Made by a program: the position numbers and the translations under genes
Shown here: positions 42,370-53,869 of the stretch, piece after piece
Numbering within the stretch: the first letter of the stretch is position 1
How the letters are laid out: each line of letters starts with the position of its first letter
The notes under the pieces: generated by a model
Database searches by the model: none
Told to the model about the DNA's origin: nothing
Seen by the model: only the letters and a program-made list of their open reading frames with translations
Source of the DNA: Magnetospirillum sp.
Lineage (GTDB): Bacteria; Pseudomonadota; Alphaproteobacteria; CACIAM-22H2
Direction: 5' to 3'
Assembly (NCBI GenBank): GCA_027532905.1
Contig: JAPZUA010000001.1
Coordinates: 1,237,950-1,301,949, forward strand
DNA length: 64,000 nt

Positions 42370-43183
42370 CGGAAGTCAATTCCGGTGCCGGGCGGACGGC
42401 TTCTGTGCTGGCCGCCCGGTGCTTCAAGAGCTGTGCGGCAACGCCGATCGCGATCGCGTGCGGATGTTTGTCGTCGATCTCGGGCAGTCCGATCGGGCAG
42501 ACGAGTTTTCTCCAATCGACGCCCTTGGCCGACAGGCGCGCTTCGAAGCGTTTGCGTTTGGAAGCCGAGCCGATCAGCCCGACGTAAGCAAGATCGCCGC
42601 GCCGCAAGAGCCGCTCGACGAGGATGAGGTCGAGATCGTGGCTGTGCGTCATCACAAGGGCGGCAGCCCCCGGCGGCACGTCTTTGACCGCATCTTCGAG
42701 CACGGACTCGACGAGCTTCGTGCAGTTGGCGGGGAGCGCGTCGGGGAACTGCTCGGGCCGCGCATCGGCGAGGACGGCGCGCAGCGGCAGGCCCGCCAAT
42801 TGATGCACAAGCGCCTTGCCCACGTGCCCCGCGCCGAAAATCCAGACGTTCCACGCGGCCGCCGCAAACGGCTCGAACAGCAGCGTAACCGAGCCGCCGC
42901 AGCATTGGCCGAGCGCCGGCCCCAGCGCGTAGCGCTCGATCTGCGGACGGGCCGCCGCATCGGCCAGCAACACGCGTGCTTTTTCGAGCGCTTTGAGCTC
43001 GAGATGCCCGCCGCCGATCGAACCGGTTTGACCGTCGGAAGTGACCAGCATTTTCGTGCCGCCCTCGCGCGGGGCCGAGCCTTCCGTTTCGAGGATGGTC
43101 ACGAGTGTCGTGCCAAACCCTTGCGCACGCGCGCTTGCAAGCGCGCCAAGCCAATCGTCGCTGGGGACTTGCAGCAGCGTCAT
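42353..43183 (-). CDS. xdhC: Xanthine dehydrogenase accessory factor XdhC
   Basis: A 276-residue protein of the XdhC family, which binds molybdenum cofactor, brings about its sulfuration and inserts it into xanthine dehydrogenase. The N-terminal domain has VTILETEGSAPREGGTKMLV and GGGHLE, and the C-terminal Rossmann domain has VWIFGAGHVGKALVHQL and MTHSHDLDL, then YVGLIGSASKRKRF. The ATG at 43183 overlaps the xdhB stop (ATGA), so it is the third gene of a coupled xdhABC operon. The 17-bp tail overlap with ridA is convergent. Confidence 0.93.
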   Translation of the reverse strand: MTLLQVPSDDWLGALASARAQGFGTTLVTILETEGSAPREGGTKMLVTSDGQTGSIGGGHLELKALEKARVLLADAAARPQIERYALGPALGQCCGGSVTLLFEPFAAAAWNVWIFGAGHVGKALVHQLAGLPLRAVLADARPEQFPDALPANCTKLVESVLEDAVKDVPPGAAALVMTHSHDLDLILVERLLRRGDLAYVGLIGSASKRKRFEARLSAKGVDWRKLVCPIGLPEIDDKHPHAIAIGVAAQLLKHRAASTEAVRPAPELTSVRSPR

Positions 43184-45474
43184 GGTGCGGCCGACGCAAT
43201 CGTCATCAGCACGCGCTCGGGCGTCGCCGGTGCGATCAGCATTGCTTCGCGGCCAGGCACTGCCGCCGCGACCGCATCCTGCAACGCGAAAAACGCGGCG
43301 TTGCCGAGCATCAAAGGCGGCTCGCCGACGGCCTTCGAACGGTGGATCGAATCTTCGCGGTTTTCGCCCGCCGCCCACAGGCGCGCGCGGAACTGGCGCG
43401 GCAAATCGCGCGCGATCGGGATTTTGTAGGTCGAGGGTGCGTGCGTGCGCAGACGCCCGCTCGCATCGAACCAGATTTCCTCGGTCGTAAGCCAGCCCAT
43501 GCCCTGCACGAAGCCGCCTTCGACCTGGCCCAAATCGATGGCGGGGTTGAGCGAGCGCCCGGCATCGTGCAGCAACTCGGCACGGTCGAACGCATACTCG
43601 CCGGTCAGCGTGTCGATCGTCGCTTCGACATAGGCGGCCCCGTAGGCGAAGTAATAGTAAGGGCGGCCCTTGGCTGTGGCTCGGTCGAAATGGATTTTGG
43701 GCGTGCGATAAAATCCCGTCGCCGACAATTGGATGCGCGCATTGTAGGCCTTCTGCACCGCCTCTTTGAACGACAGTGAGGCTGCGCCCACCTGCACTTG
43801 GCCGCCCGCAAACAGCACGTCCGATTCGGGCAGACCGGCCGCCCCCGCGAGATGCTGCGCGATGCGCGCTTTGATCGTGCGCGCGGCGGCTTGGGCGGCT
43901 TTGCCGTTGAGGTCGGAGCCCGCCGACGCCGCCGTCGCCGACGTATTCGGCACTTTGCCGGTGTTGGTGGCGGCGATGCGCACGGTCTCGAGCGGCACCG
44001 CGAATTCGTCGGCCACAATCTGGCAGATTTTGGTGTGCAGCCCCTGGCCCATCTCCGTACCGGCGTGGTTGAGCGCAATCGAGCCGTCGGTATAGACATG
44101 CACGAGGGCGCCCGCCTGGTTGAACTGGATCGCCGTGAAGGACACGCCGAACATCACCGGCGTCAACGCGAGCCCCTTCTTCAGCACGGGCGAATTCGCG
44201 TTGAACGCGTCGATAGCTTTGCGACGCTCGGCATAACCCACATCGGCGGCAAGTTCGGCCACGATTTTGTCGGCCACGAAGTCATCGACGCGCTGGCCGT
44301 AATGCGTGACGTCGCGCGGGGCCTGTCCGAAGAAATTGAGCTGGCGCAGGGCGAGCGGATCTTTGCCCAAGCGCCGCGCCACGCGGTCCACCACATGCTC
44401 GGCCGCAAGCATACCTTGCGGGCCGCCGAAGCCGCGAAATGCCGTGTTGGACTGCGTGTGCGTCTTGCACGAATAACCCGTCGCCGTCACATGCGGCACG
44501 AAATAGCAGTTCGTGGTATGGAAAAGGGCGCGGTCCACGATCGACGTGGTGAGGTCCGCCACATGGCCGCCGCGCGCGGCAAAGGAAATATCAAGGGCGA
44601 GCAGGCGGCCGCCGTCGTCGTAACCGACCTCGTAGCGCACGAGAAAATCGTGGCGCTTGCCGGTCATCATAAAATCGTCGTCGCGATCCACTCGGTATTT
44701 GACCGGCCGCTTCGCCGTGTAGGCCAGCACCGCCGCAATGCAGGCGATGATCGCAGGCTGCGTTTCCTTGCCGCCGAACCCGCCGCCCATGCGCCGCAAT
44801 TCGCAGGTGACGGCGTTGGCCGGCAGATCAAGCGCACCCGCCACCATCTTCTGCACTTCGGTGGGGTGCTGCGTGGACGACCAGATCGCCATCTCGCCGC
44901 CCTCTTGCGGCACGGCAAGGGCGATCTGCCCTTCGAGATAAAAATGGTCCTGCGCCCCATTGGCGAAAGTGCCTTTGAGGCGGTGCGGTGCGGCCGCCAA
45001 AGCCGCGGCCGCATCGCCGGTTTTCATCTGGTAGGGCTTGGCGACGTAGAATTCTTTGGCGAGCGCGTCTTCGATCGTCAGCACCGGCGGCAGATCTTCG
45101 TAGACGATGCGCACGCGCTTCGCTGCTTCGCGCGCGATCTTGATCGAACTTGCCGCAATCGCAACCACGGGCTGGCCGATATATTCGACGATACCTTGCG
45201 CCAAAAACGGCTCGCCCTTGTAGATCGGGCCAACCTCGTTTTTGCCTGGAATGTCGGCGGCCGAAATCGCCGCACCCACGCCCGGATAGGCGCGTGCGGC
45301 CGCAAGATCGACCGCTACAATGCGCGCATGCGCCTTGGTGCTCAGCACGCAATAGGCGTGCAAGGTGCCTTCAGGTGCACGAATATCGTCGATATAAAGC
45401 GCTTCGCCGGCGACCTGTTTGGCCGCACTGTCGTGTGCAATGGGTTTGCCGACGGTCTTGTACGTTTCAAGCAT
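43180..45474 (-). CDS. xdhB: Xanthine dehydrogenase, molybdenum-binding large subunit
   Basis: A 764-residue molybdopterin subunit that hydroxylates hypoxanthine and xanthine to uric acid. Conserved pieces include GEALYIDDIRAPEGTLHAYCVLST, GGGFGGKETQ (molybdenum-cofactor binding), AFRGFGGPQGMLA, NHAGTEMGQGLHTKI and, near the C-terminus, KAVGEPPLMLG, whose Glu is the catalytic base. The ATG at 45474 overlaps the xdhA stop by 8 bp. All motifs appear intact. It acts with XdhA as a heterotetramer in the cytoplasm. Confidence 0.95.
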   Translation of the reverse strand: MLETYKTVGKPIAHDSAAKQVAGEALYIDDIRAPEGTLHAYCVLSTKAHARIVAVDLAAARAYPGVGAAISAADIPGKNEVGPIYKGEPFLAQGIVEYIGQPVVAIAASSIKIAREAAKRVRIVYEDLPPVLTIEDALAKEFYVAKPYQMKTGDAAAALAAAPHRLKGTFANGAQDHFYLEGQIALAVPQEGGEMAIWSSTQHPTEVQKMVAGALDLPANAVTCELRRMGGGFGGKETQPAIIACIAAVLAYTAKRPVKYRVDRDDDFMMTGKRHDFLVRYEVGYDDGGRLLALDISFAARGGHVADLTTSIVDRALFHTTNCYFVPHVTATGYSCKTHTQSNTAFRGFGGPQGMLAAEHVVDRVARRLGKDPLALRQLNFFGQAPRDVTHYGQRVDDFVADKIVAELAADVGYAERRKAIDAFNANSPVLKKGLALTPVMFGVSFTAIQFNQAGALVHVYTDGSIALNHAGTEMGQGLHTKICQIVADEFAVPLETVRIAATNTGKVPNTSATAASAGSDLNGKAAQAAARTIKARIAQHLAGAAGLPESDVLFAGGQVQVGAASLSFKEAVQKAYNARIQLSATGFYRTPKIHFDRATAKGRPYYYFAYGAAYVEATIDTLTGEYAFDRAELLHDAGRSLNPAIDLGQVEGGFVQGMGWLTTEEIWFDASGRLRTHAPSTYKIPIARDLPRQFRARLWAAGENREDSIHRSKAVGEPPLMLGNAAFFALQDAVAAAVPGREAMLIAPATPERVLMTIASAAP

Positions 45475-46951
45475 AATGCACCGCGCGTACATCCGTTTGG
45501 GTTGCGGTTTCGAACCAGAAACGCTGCAGGAGATTGGCTGCAACCTTCAAGCGATAGGCAGCCGAGGCGCGCATATCGTCGATCGGTACAAAATCTTTCG
45601 CCAAAGCGGCACCCGCCGCCTTGGCGGTTTCGAGCGACCAGACTTGGCCGAGCAGAACGGCTTCGCATGCAGGCGCACGCTTCGGGATCGCCGCCATGCC
45701 GCCAAAGGCCGCGCGCGCCTGCACGATTTTCCCGTTAGCGATTTCGAGTGCCAACACGCCGCACACGGCCGAGATGTCGTCGTCGAGACGCTTCGAAACT
45801 TTGTAGGCCGCGAACAACGTGCCGGGCTTGGGCAGCGGCACATGCAAACCCGCCACGATCTCGCCAGGTGCGCGCGCGGTCTTGCGATAATCGAGGAAAA
45901 AATCGGCGAGCTTCAGGCGTCTTGTGCCCGCGGGTCCCAGCAATTCGATCTCGGCATCGAGCGCCAAGAAGATCGGCGGCCCGTCGCCGATGGGCGAGGC
46001 GTTCGCAATATTGCCGCCGACAGTCCCCGCATTGCGGATCGGCGGGCCTGCAAAGCGCGCCATGATTTCGTCGAGGCCCGGCCAAATCGCCACAAGTTCG
46101 CGCGCGGCGTTTGTCCAGGTTGCGGCAGCGCCGACCGTCAGATGGCTGGCGCTGCGCGAGACGGTCGCCAACTCGGCCACGCGCCCGAGATAGATGATCG
46201 TCTCGAGCGAGCGATGCGCCTTGGTCACTTCCAGGCCCAAATCCGTGCCGCCCGAGAGGATACGCGCGGCAGGATATTTGCCGAGCAAGTTTTGCAGCTC
46301 GGCGACGCTTGCGGGTGCGAAAAACCGATCGCGATAGGCAAGACCGGATTTGCGCGCGAGCTTTGCCAACGCAGCCAAAGTCGCGTCGCGTTTGGCATCG
46401 AACGCATCGGGGCGCGGGCTTTGGAACATGCGCCCGGCCGCTTCGAGGATCGAGCGGTAGCCCGTGCAGCGACAGAGATTGCCGCCAAGGGCCCGGTCCA
46501 ACGTTTCGCGCGACGGCGGCAACGGGCCGTCATAGTCGCGATAGAGCTTGAACAGGCTCATCACGAAGCCCGGCGTGCAGAAGCCGCATTGCGAGGCGTG
46601 CTGGTCGACCATCGCCTGCTGCACAGGATGCAGCGTGCTGCCCTGTTTGAGATCTTCGACCGTGAGGAGCTGGGTGCCATCGAGCGTGCCGACGAACTGG
46701 ATACAGGAATTGACCGAACGGTAGGCAAGCCCGCCCGCCGAATCGGGCTCGGCCAGCACCACAGTGCAGGCGCCGCAATCGCCCTCGGCGCAGCCTTCTT
46801 TGGTGCCGCAGCGCCCACCGGCCCCGCGCAACCATTCCAGAACCGTCAGGTTCGGATCGCAATCGGCGATCTCGACCGGCTGGTCGCCCAACAAAAATCG
46901 AATCGTGTCGCTCAAGCTCAAGCCTCGTTTGCCAATTGGACCCCAATCCAT
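45467..46951 (-). CDS. xdhA: Xanthine dehydrogenase, small FAD/[2Fe-2S] subunit
   Basis: A 494-residue electron-transfer subunit. The first [2Fe-2S] cluster uses Cys48, 54, 59 and 62 ([15 protein letters not shown]); the second uses CGFCTPGF and [11 protein letters not shown] dehydrogenase-type FAD domain follows ([32 protein letters not shown]). ATG 46951 is the only ATG; TTG 46915, preceded by GAGG and closer to the family start (DTIRF), is an alternative. It passes electrons from the molybdenum site to NAD+. It is first in xdhABC and divergent from queG. Confidence 0.94.
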   Translation of the reverse strand: MDWGPIGKRGLSLSDTIRFLLGDQPVEIADCDPNLTVLEWLRGAGGRCGTKEGCAEGDCGACTVVLAEPDSAGGLAYRSVNSCIQFVGTLDGTQLLTVEDLKQGSTLHPVQQAMVDQHASQCGFCTPGFVMSLFKLYRDYDGPLPPSRETLDRALGGNLCRCTGYRSILEAAGRMFQSPRPDAFDAKRDATLAALAKLARKSGLAYRDRFFAPASVAELQNLLGKYPAARILSGGTDLGLEVTKAHRSLETIIYLGRVAELATVSRSASHLTVGAAATWTNAARELVAIWPGLDEIMARFAGPPIRNAGTVGGNIANASPIGDGPPIFLALDAEIELLGPAGTRRLKLADFFLDYRKTARAPGEIVAGLHVPLPKPGTLFAAYKVSKRLDDDISAVCGVLALEIANGKIVQARAAFGGMAAIPKRAPACEAVLLGQVWSLETAKAAGAALAKDFVPIDDMRASAAYRLKVAANLLQRFWFETATQTDVRAVHYA

Positions 46952-47001
46952 GCAAGAATCCCACCGATCCGCGCCCTCTTGCAAGGCCTGCCGCAACCCT
47001 A

Positions 47002-48117
47002 ATGCCGAGCCCCGACGCGACCGCGATCCGCACCCAGGCCTTGACGCTGGGCTTCGATGCCGTCGGCTTTGCCGCCGCCACCGCTTTGCCGCAAGCAAAG
47101 GCCGGGCTTGCGGCGTTTCTGGCCGCCGGACGGCACGGCGACATGGGGTGGATGGAAACCCATGCCGACCGGCGGGGCGATCCCCAGACTTTGTGGGCGG
47201 AAGCAAAAAGCGTGATCGTGCTCGCCGCTAATTACGGCCCCGACCACAATCCGCTCGACGATCTATTGCACAAGGACCGCGCGGTAATTTCGGTCTATGC
47301 GCGCCATCGCGACTATCACGACACGCTCAAAAAGCGGCTGAAAGCGCTGGGGCGCTGGCTATGCGCTACGCAAGGCGGCGACTGCAAAGTGTTCGTCGAC
47401 ACGGCCCCGGTCATGGAAAAGCCGCTGGCGCAAGCGGCCGGCCTCGGCTGGCAGGGCAAACACACGAATCTCGTGTCGCGCGAATTCGGCTCGTGGCTTT
47501 TTCTGGGGGCCGTGTTCACCACGCTCGAACTTGCCCCGGATGCCGCCGACAGCGACCATTGCGGGGCTTGCTGTGCCTGCCTCGATATCTGCCCGACGGC
47601 CGCTTTCCCGGCCCCCTACCAGCTCGATGCGCGCCGGTGCCTTTCCTATCTCAGTATCGAATATAAAGGCCATATCGCGCGCGAATTCCGTGCTGCCATG
47701 GGCAATCGTATCTATGGCTGCGACGATTGCCTTGCCGTGTGCCCGTGGAACAAATTCGCCAAACCCACCGGCCTCGCTGATTTCCGCGCGCGCGCCGATT
47801 TGGCCGCCCCCACGCTCGCCAGTCTCGCGAAGCTCGACGATGCGGCGTTTCGCGCGCTCTTCTCCGGCTCGCCTGTCAAACGCATCGGCCGCGACCGCTT
47901 CGTGCGCAACGTGCTGATCGCGATCGGCAACAGCGGCAAGCCCGAGCTTGCAGCTTGCGCACAAGAGTTGCTCGACGACCCCTCGCCGCTCGTACGCGCG
48001 ATGGCGGCGTGGGCATTGCGTTGCCTGCTCGAAATACCCGTTTTCGCAGCCCTTGCGCGAACGCGACAGGTCTGCGAAACCGACGCCGCCGTGCGCGCCG
48101 AATGGGACCTGTCTTGA
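47002..48117 (+). CDS. queG: Epoxyqueuosine reductase QueG
   Basis: A 371-residue cobalamin- and iron-sulfur-dependent enzyme that reduces epoxyqueuosine to queuosine in tRNA. The two [4Fe-4S] motifs are plain: [17 protein letters not shown] and [16 protein letters not shown]. The N-terminal substrate domain and the HEAT-like C-terminal stretch ([23 protein letters not shown]) are both present. ATG 47002 fits the family. It heads a four-gene queuosine operon (queG, queA, tgt, queF). QueG is normally the last step, so here the operon places the end of the pathway first. Confidence 0.95.
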   Translation: MPSPDATAIRTQALTLGFDAVGFAAATALPQAKAGLAAFLAAGRHGDMGWMETHADRRGDPQTLWAEAKSVIVLAANYGPDHNPLDDLLHKDRAVISVYARHRDYHDTLKKRLKALGRWLCATQGGDCKVFVDTAPVMEKPLAQAAGLGWQGKHTNLVSREFGSWLFLGAVFTTLELAPDAADSDHCGACCACLDICPTAAFPAPYQLDARRCLSYLSIEYKGHIAREFRAAMGNRIYGCDDCLAVCPWNKFAKPTGLADFRARADLAAPTLASLAKLDDAAFRALFSGSPVKRIGRDRFVRNVLIAIGNSGKPELAACAQELLDDPSPLVRAMAAWALRCLLEIPVFAALARTRQVCETDAAVRAEWDLS

Positions 48118-48127
48118 GGAATTGTTT

Positions 48128-50758
<2,631 letters not shown>

Positions 50759-50781
50759 AAAGAAAACGGGGAGAGACCATC

Positions 50782-51735
50782 ATGGCCAAGGCCTTTGCAT
50801 CGACCGCCGATCTCGAAGACAAGCGCGAAAGCTTCGTAAAGCTCGGCCCCAACGCCTATTGCCTGACGGCCGAGGGCGATCCCAATTCGGGCGTGGTCGT
50901 CGGCGACGATTGCTGCATGGTGATCGACGCGCGCGCCACGCCTGAGATGGCGCAAGACCTCGTGCGCTACATCCGCAAAGTCACCGACAAGCCGGTCAAA
51001 TACGTGGTGCTCACGCACTACCACGCGGTGCGCGTGCTGGGTGCGTCGGGTTACGGTGCCGAACACGTGATCGCCTCGCGCCCGACCTTGGAGATGATCA
51101 AAGAACGCGGCAAGCAGGATTGGAAATCGGAGGTGGGCCGCTTCCCGCGCCTGTTCCGCAATGCGGACAGCGTGCCGGGCCTCACATGGCCCACAATCGT
51201 GTTCGACAAGGCGCTCACGCTTTATCTCGGCAAACTCGAAGTGCAGATCCTGCAGCCCGGCGGCGGCGGGCATACGCGCGGCGACAGCGTGGTGTGGTTG
51301 CCCAAGGACCGCATCCTGTTTGCGGGCGATCTCGTCGAAGAGGGTGCGACACCCTATTGCGGCGATGCGCAATTGGCCGAGTGGCCCGCCACGCTCGACG
51401 CGCTTTTGGCGCTGAAGCCGCAGAAGCTCGTACCCGGCCGCGGGGCCGCACTCACGAACGCGGCCGCGTCGAAGAAAGCCATCGCGGGCACGCGCCTGTT
51501 CGTGCAGGAGCTTCTGGCGCACGCCAAGAAGGGCGTGAAGGCCGGAAAAACGCTGAACGCGGTCTATGCCGCGACCTACAAGGCGATGGCGCCCAAATAC
51601 GGCAGATGGGTGATCTTCGACCATTGCATGCCGTTCTGCGTGAGCCGCGCCTACGACGAGGCCAAGGGCCTTGCCCATCCGCGCATCTGGACGGCCCAGC
51701 GCGACAAAGAGATGTGGCGCGCCCTGCAGGGCTGA
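50782..51735 (+). CDS. Metallo-beta-lactamase-fold protein with atypical metal motif
   Basis: A 317-residue protein with the MBL fold outline: GVVVGDDCCMVIDARAT, VVLTHYHAVRVLGASGYG, GGGGHTRGDSVVWLP and ILFAGDLVEEG. The usual first metal motif HxHxDH reads H79-Y-H81-A-V-R84, so the Asp and His of the second zinc site are missing while the later His (GHTRGD) and Asp (GDLVEEG) remain. It may bind one metal or have changed chemistry. ATG 50782 has a GGGGAG site upstream; 23 bp follow queF, so it may be read with the que operon. Function unknown. Confidence 0.78.
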   Translation: MAKAFASTADLEDKRESFVKLGPNAYCLTAEGDPNSGVVVGDDCCMVIDARATPEMAQDLVRYIRKVTDKPVKYVVLTHYHAVRVLGASGYGAEHVIASRPTLEMIKERGKQDWKSEVGRFPRLFRNADSVPGLTWPTIVFDKALTLYLGKLEVQILQPGGGGHTRGDSVVWLPKDRILFAGDLVEEGATPYCGDAQLAEWPATLDALLALKPQKLVPGRGAALTNAAASKKAIAGTRLFVQELLAHAKKGVKAGKTLNAVYAATYKAMAPKYGRWVIFDHCMPFCVSRAYDEAKGLAHPRIWTAQRDKEMWRALQG

Positions 51736-51748
51736 AGCGGCCGTACCC

Positions 51749-52639
51749 GTGGAAGACCTGCTCGAACGCCTCGCCGTGCTGCGCGACGATCTCGCACCTG
51801 CCGAAAAGCGGGTCGCCGAGCGGACACTCGACCATCCGGAATCGATCGTGCGCATGCCGCTCAAGACGTTTGCGGCGGCAGCCAAGGTCAGCGAGCCCAC
51901 GGTGTTGCGCGTCGTGCGCGCCCTCGGCCTGTCGGGCTATCCCGAATTCAAACTGCGCGTGGCGCAAAGCCTCGTGCGCGGCCAGCCCTATCTGCATCGC
52001 GAGATCGCCCCCGGCGACGGGCCCGACGTGGTCGCCGCCAAAATCTTCGATTCGACCGTGTTTGCGGTCAATTCGCTGCGCGCCACGCTCGATGCGGCGG
52101 CCGTGCGCCGCGCCATCGACCTCTTGCACAAGGCCAGCCGCATCGAATGCTACGGCAACGGGCCGGCCAGCATCCTCGCCTTCGATGCGCAGCAGAAGTT
52201 CATGCGCTACGGCATTCCGAGCGTGGCCTATCTCGAGGGCCATCTGCAGACGATGGGGGCGGCCTCGCTCGCGCAAGGGGCCGTGGCGCTGTGTTTTTCG
52301 CACACGGGTGCCGTCAGGGACATCGTGCGCACGGCCGAAGCGGCGGCGGCCGCCGGCGCCAAAGTGATCGCGATCACGCGCGCGGGCAGTCCGCTGGCCG
52401 CCGCAGCCCACGTCGTCGTGCATGTGGCCGCACTCGAAAACACCGAACTCACGGCGCCGATGGTGAGCCGCGTCGCGCAAAGCGTCGTGATCGACATTCT
52501 CGTGACCGGCGTCGGCGTTGCCCTCGGCGCACCTGTCAACGAAAGGCTGCGGCGCATCAAAGACAGCGTGGCCGAGACGCGAATCCCGCCGCGCCGGGCC
52601 GCTACGCGCAAGCGGCGCCATATTCGCAAAACTACATAG
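51749..52639 (+). CDS. RpiR/MurR-family regulator (HTH plus SIS domain)
   Basis: A 296-residue regulator. The N-terminal HTH (MPLKTFAAAAKVSEPTVLRVVRALGLSGYPEFK, about 31-63) is followed by a SIS sugar-phosphate-binding domain (IECYGNGPASILAFDAQQKF, ALCFSHTGAVRDIV). These regulators sense phosphorylated sugars or sugar amines. GTG 51749 matches the family start. It leads a run of same-strand genes through 60118 (a mandelate racemase-family enzyme, transporter, SDR), making it the probable controller of that sugar-acid module. Confidence 0.9.
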   Translation: MEDLLERLAVLRDDLAPAEKRVAERTLDHPESIVRMPLKTFAAAAKVSEPTVLRVVRALGLSGYPEFKLRVAQSLVRGQPYLHREIAPGDGPDVVAAKIFDSTVFAVNSLRATLDAAAVRRAIDLLHKASRIECYGNGPASILAFDAQQKFMRYGIPSVAYLEGHLQTMGAASLAQGAVALCFSHTGAVRDIVRTAEAAAAAGAKVIAITRAGSPLAAAAHVVVHVAALENTELTAPMVSRVAQSVVIDILVTGVGVALGAPVNERLRRIKDSVAETRIPPRRAATRKRRHIRKTT

Positions 52640-52745
52640 AAACTTCCAAAAACCTCCCGCATACTTGCGCCACTACAAAAGAAAAAAAGCGGGAGGATCG
52701 GCCATCGTTGCCCCCAAAGCCCCATCTGCGGGCGCCATTGCGCGC

Positions 52746-53846
52746 GTGATCGCGCATCCGCTCAAATGCACGCTGCCAAAGACGCAGACCACGGGTGCGC
52801 GCGCCTTTCCCGAAATCGAACTCGTGATCGTCGAGATCGTCACGGCAGATGGTCTCGTCGGCTGGGGCGAGTGTCTCGGCCGCACCGGTTCGGTCGCCTA
52901 CGCCGCCATCGTCGAAAAACTCCTCGCGCCGCTTCTGATCGGCCGCGACAGTGCGGACATCGCGACCCTGCACGGCGAGATGCGCCGCGTTTTGTCGGGC
53001 CGCTCGGGCGGCATGCTGCTCGAAACGATCGCAGGCGTCGATATCGCCTTGTGGGACATCGCCGGCAAGCGCATGGGCGTGCCGGTGCATCGGCTGCTGG
53101 GCGGCCTATCGCGCCCGCGCGTGGCGGCTTACGCCTCCTCGATCAACTGGACCGACGATGCTGGGGCCGCCGAAGAAACGAATGCCGCCCTTGCCCTCGG
53201 CTTCCGCACGATCAAGGTCAAGATCGGCAAACCCGTGGCGCGGGCCAGAGCACGCATCGCCCAACTAGCCGCGTTGGTCGGCGACAAGGCGCAGCTCTTC
53301 GTCGACGCCAACTGGGCCTACACGCCCGAGGAAGCCGCCGAAGTCGCGCAATGCCTGCACGACCACGGCTATGCCTGGTTCGAAGAGCCGATCGTGCCCG
53401 AAGACATCGACGGTTATCGGCGCTTGCGCGCGCTCGGGCTCTGTCCGCTCGCGGCCGGCGAGAGCGATTTCACCGTTTGGCAAGCGCGCGAACTGATCGC
53501 CGAGCGGCTCGTCGATCTGATCCAGCCGGACGTCGCACGCTCGGGCGGCATTACCGAGACCCGCCGCATCGCCGAACTCGCTTTCGCCCACCATGTCGGC
53601 TACGCGCCGCATGTCGGCTGGTCGGGGGCGATCTGCGTCGCGGCGAGCCTGCATCTGGCGAGTGCGATGCCCGCCTTCCGCATTTTCGAGTGCATGGTGT
53701 TCGACAATCCGCTGCGCGACGCGCTGACCACGACGCCCATCGGCGACCGCCACTCGCTCGTCGACGGCACGCTCGAGGTGCCGCAAGGCCCCGGCCTCGG
53801 CGTCGAGGTGGATCGCAAAGCACTGGCCAAGTTCCGCACCCATTGA
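52746..53846 (+). CDS. Mandelate racemase / muconate lactonizing-family enzyme (enolase superfamily)
   Basis: About 366 residues of the mandelate racemase branch of the enolase superfamily, probably an acid-sugar dehydratase or epimerase. Metal ligands are D187 (FVDANW), E213 (FEEP) and E239 (AGESDF); bases are K157/K159 (KVKIGK) and H289 (APHVGW). The start is uncertain: GTG 52746 has no ribosome site, whereas a GGGAGG at 52690-52696 sits 7 nt before an in-frame ATC at 52704, which would add 14 residues. There is no ATG. It follows the RpiR regulator by 106 bp. The substrate is unknown. Confidence 0.87.
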   Translation: MIAHPLKCTLPKTQTTGARAFPEIELVIVEIVTADGLVGWGECLGRTGSVAYAAIVEKLLAPLLIGRDSADIATLHGEMRRVLSGRSGGMLLETIAGVDIALWDIAGKRMGVPVHRLLGGLSRPRVAAYASSINWTDDAGAAEETNAALALGFRTIKVKIGKPVARARARIAQLAALVGDKAQLFVDANWAYTPEEAAEVAQCLHDHGYAWFEEPIVPEDIDGYRRLRALGLCPLAAGESDFTVWQARELIAERLVDLIQPDVARSGGITETRRIAELAFAHHVGYAPHVGWSGAICVAASLHLASAMPAFRIFECMVFDNPLRDALTTTPIGDRHSLVDGTLEVPQGPGLGVEVDRKALAKFRTH

Positions 53847-53869
53847 ACCGCCACACAAGGAGTTTGCCC

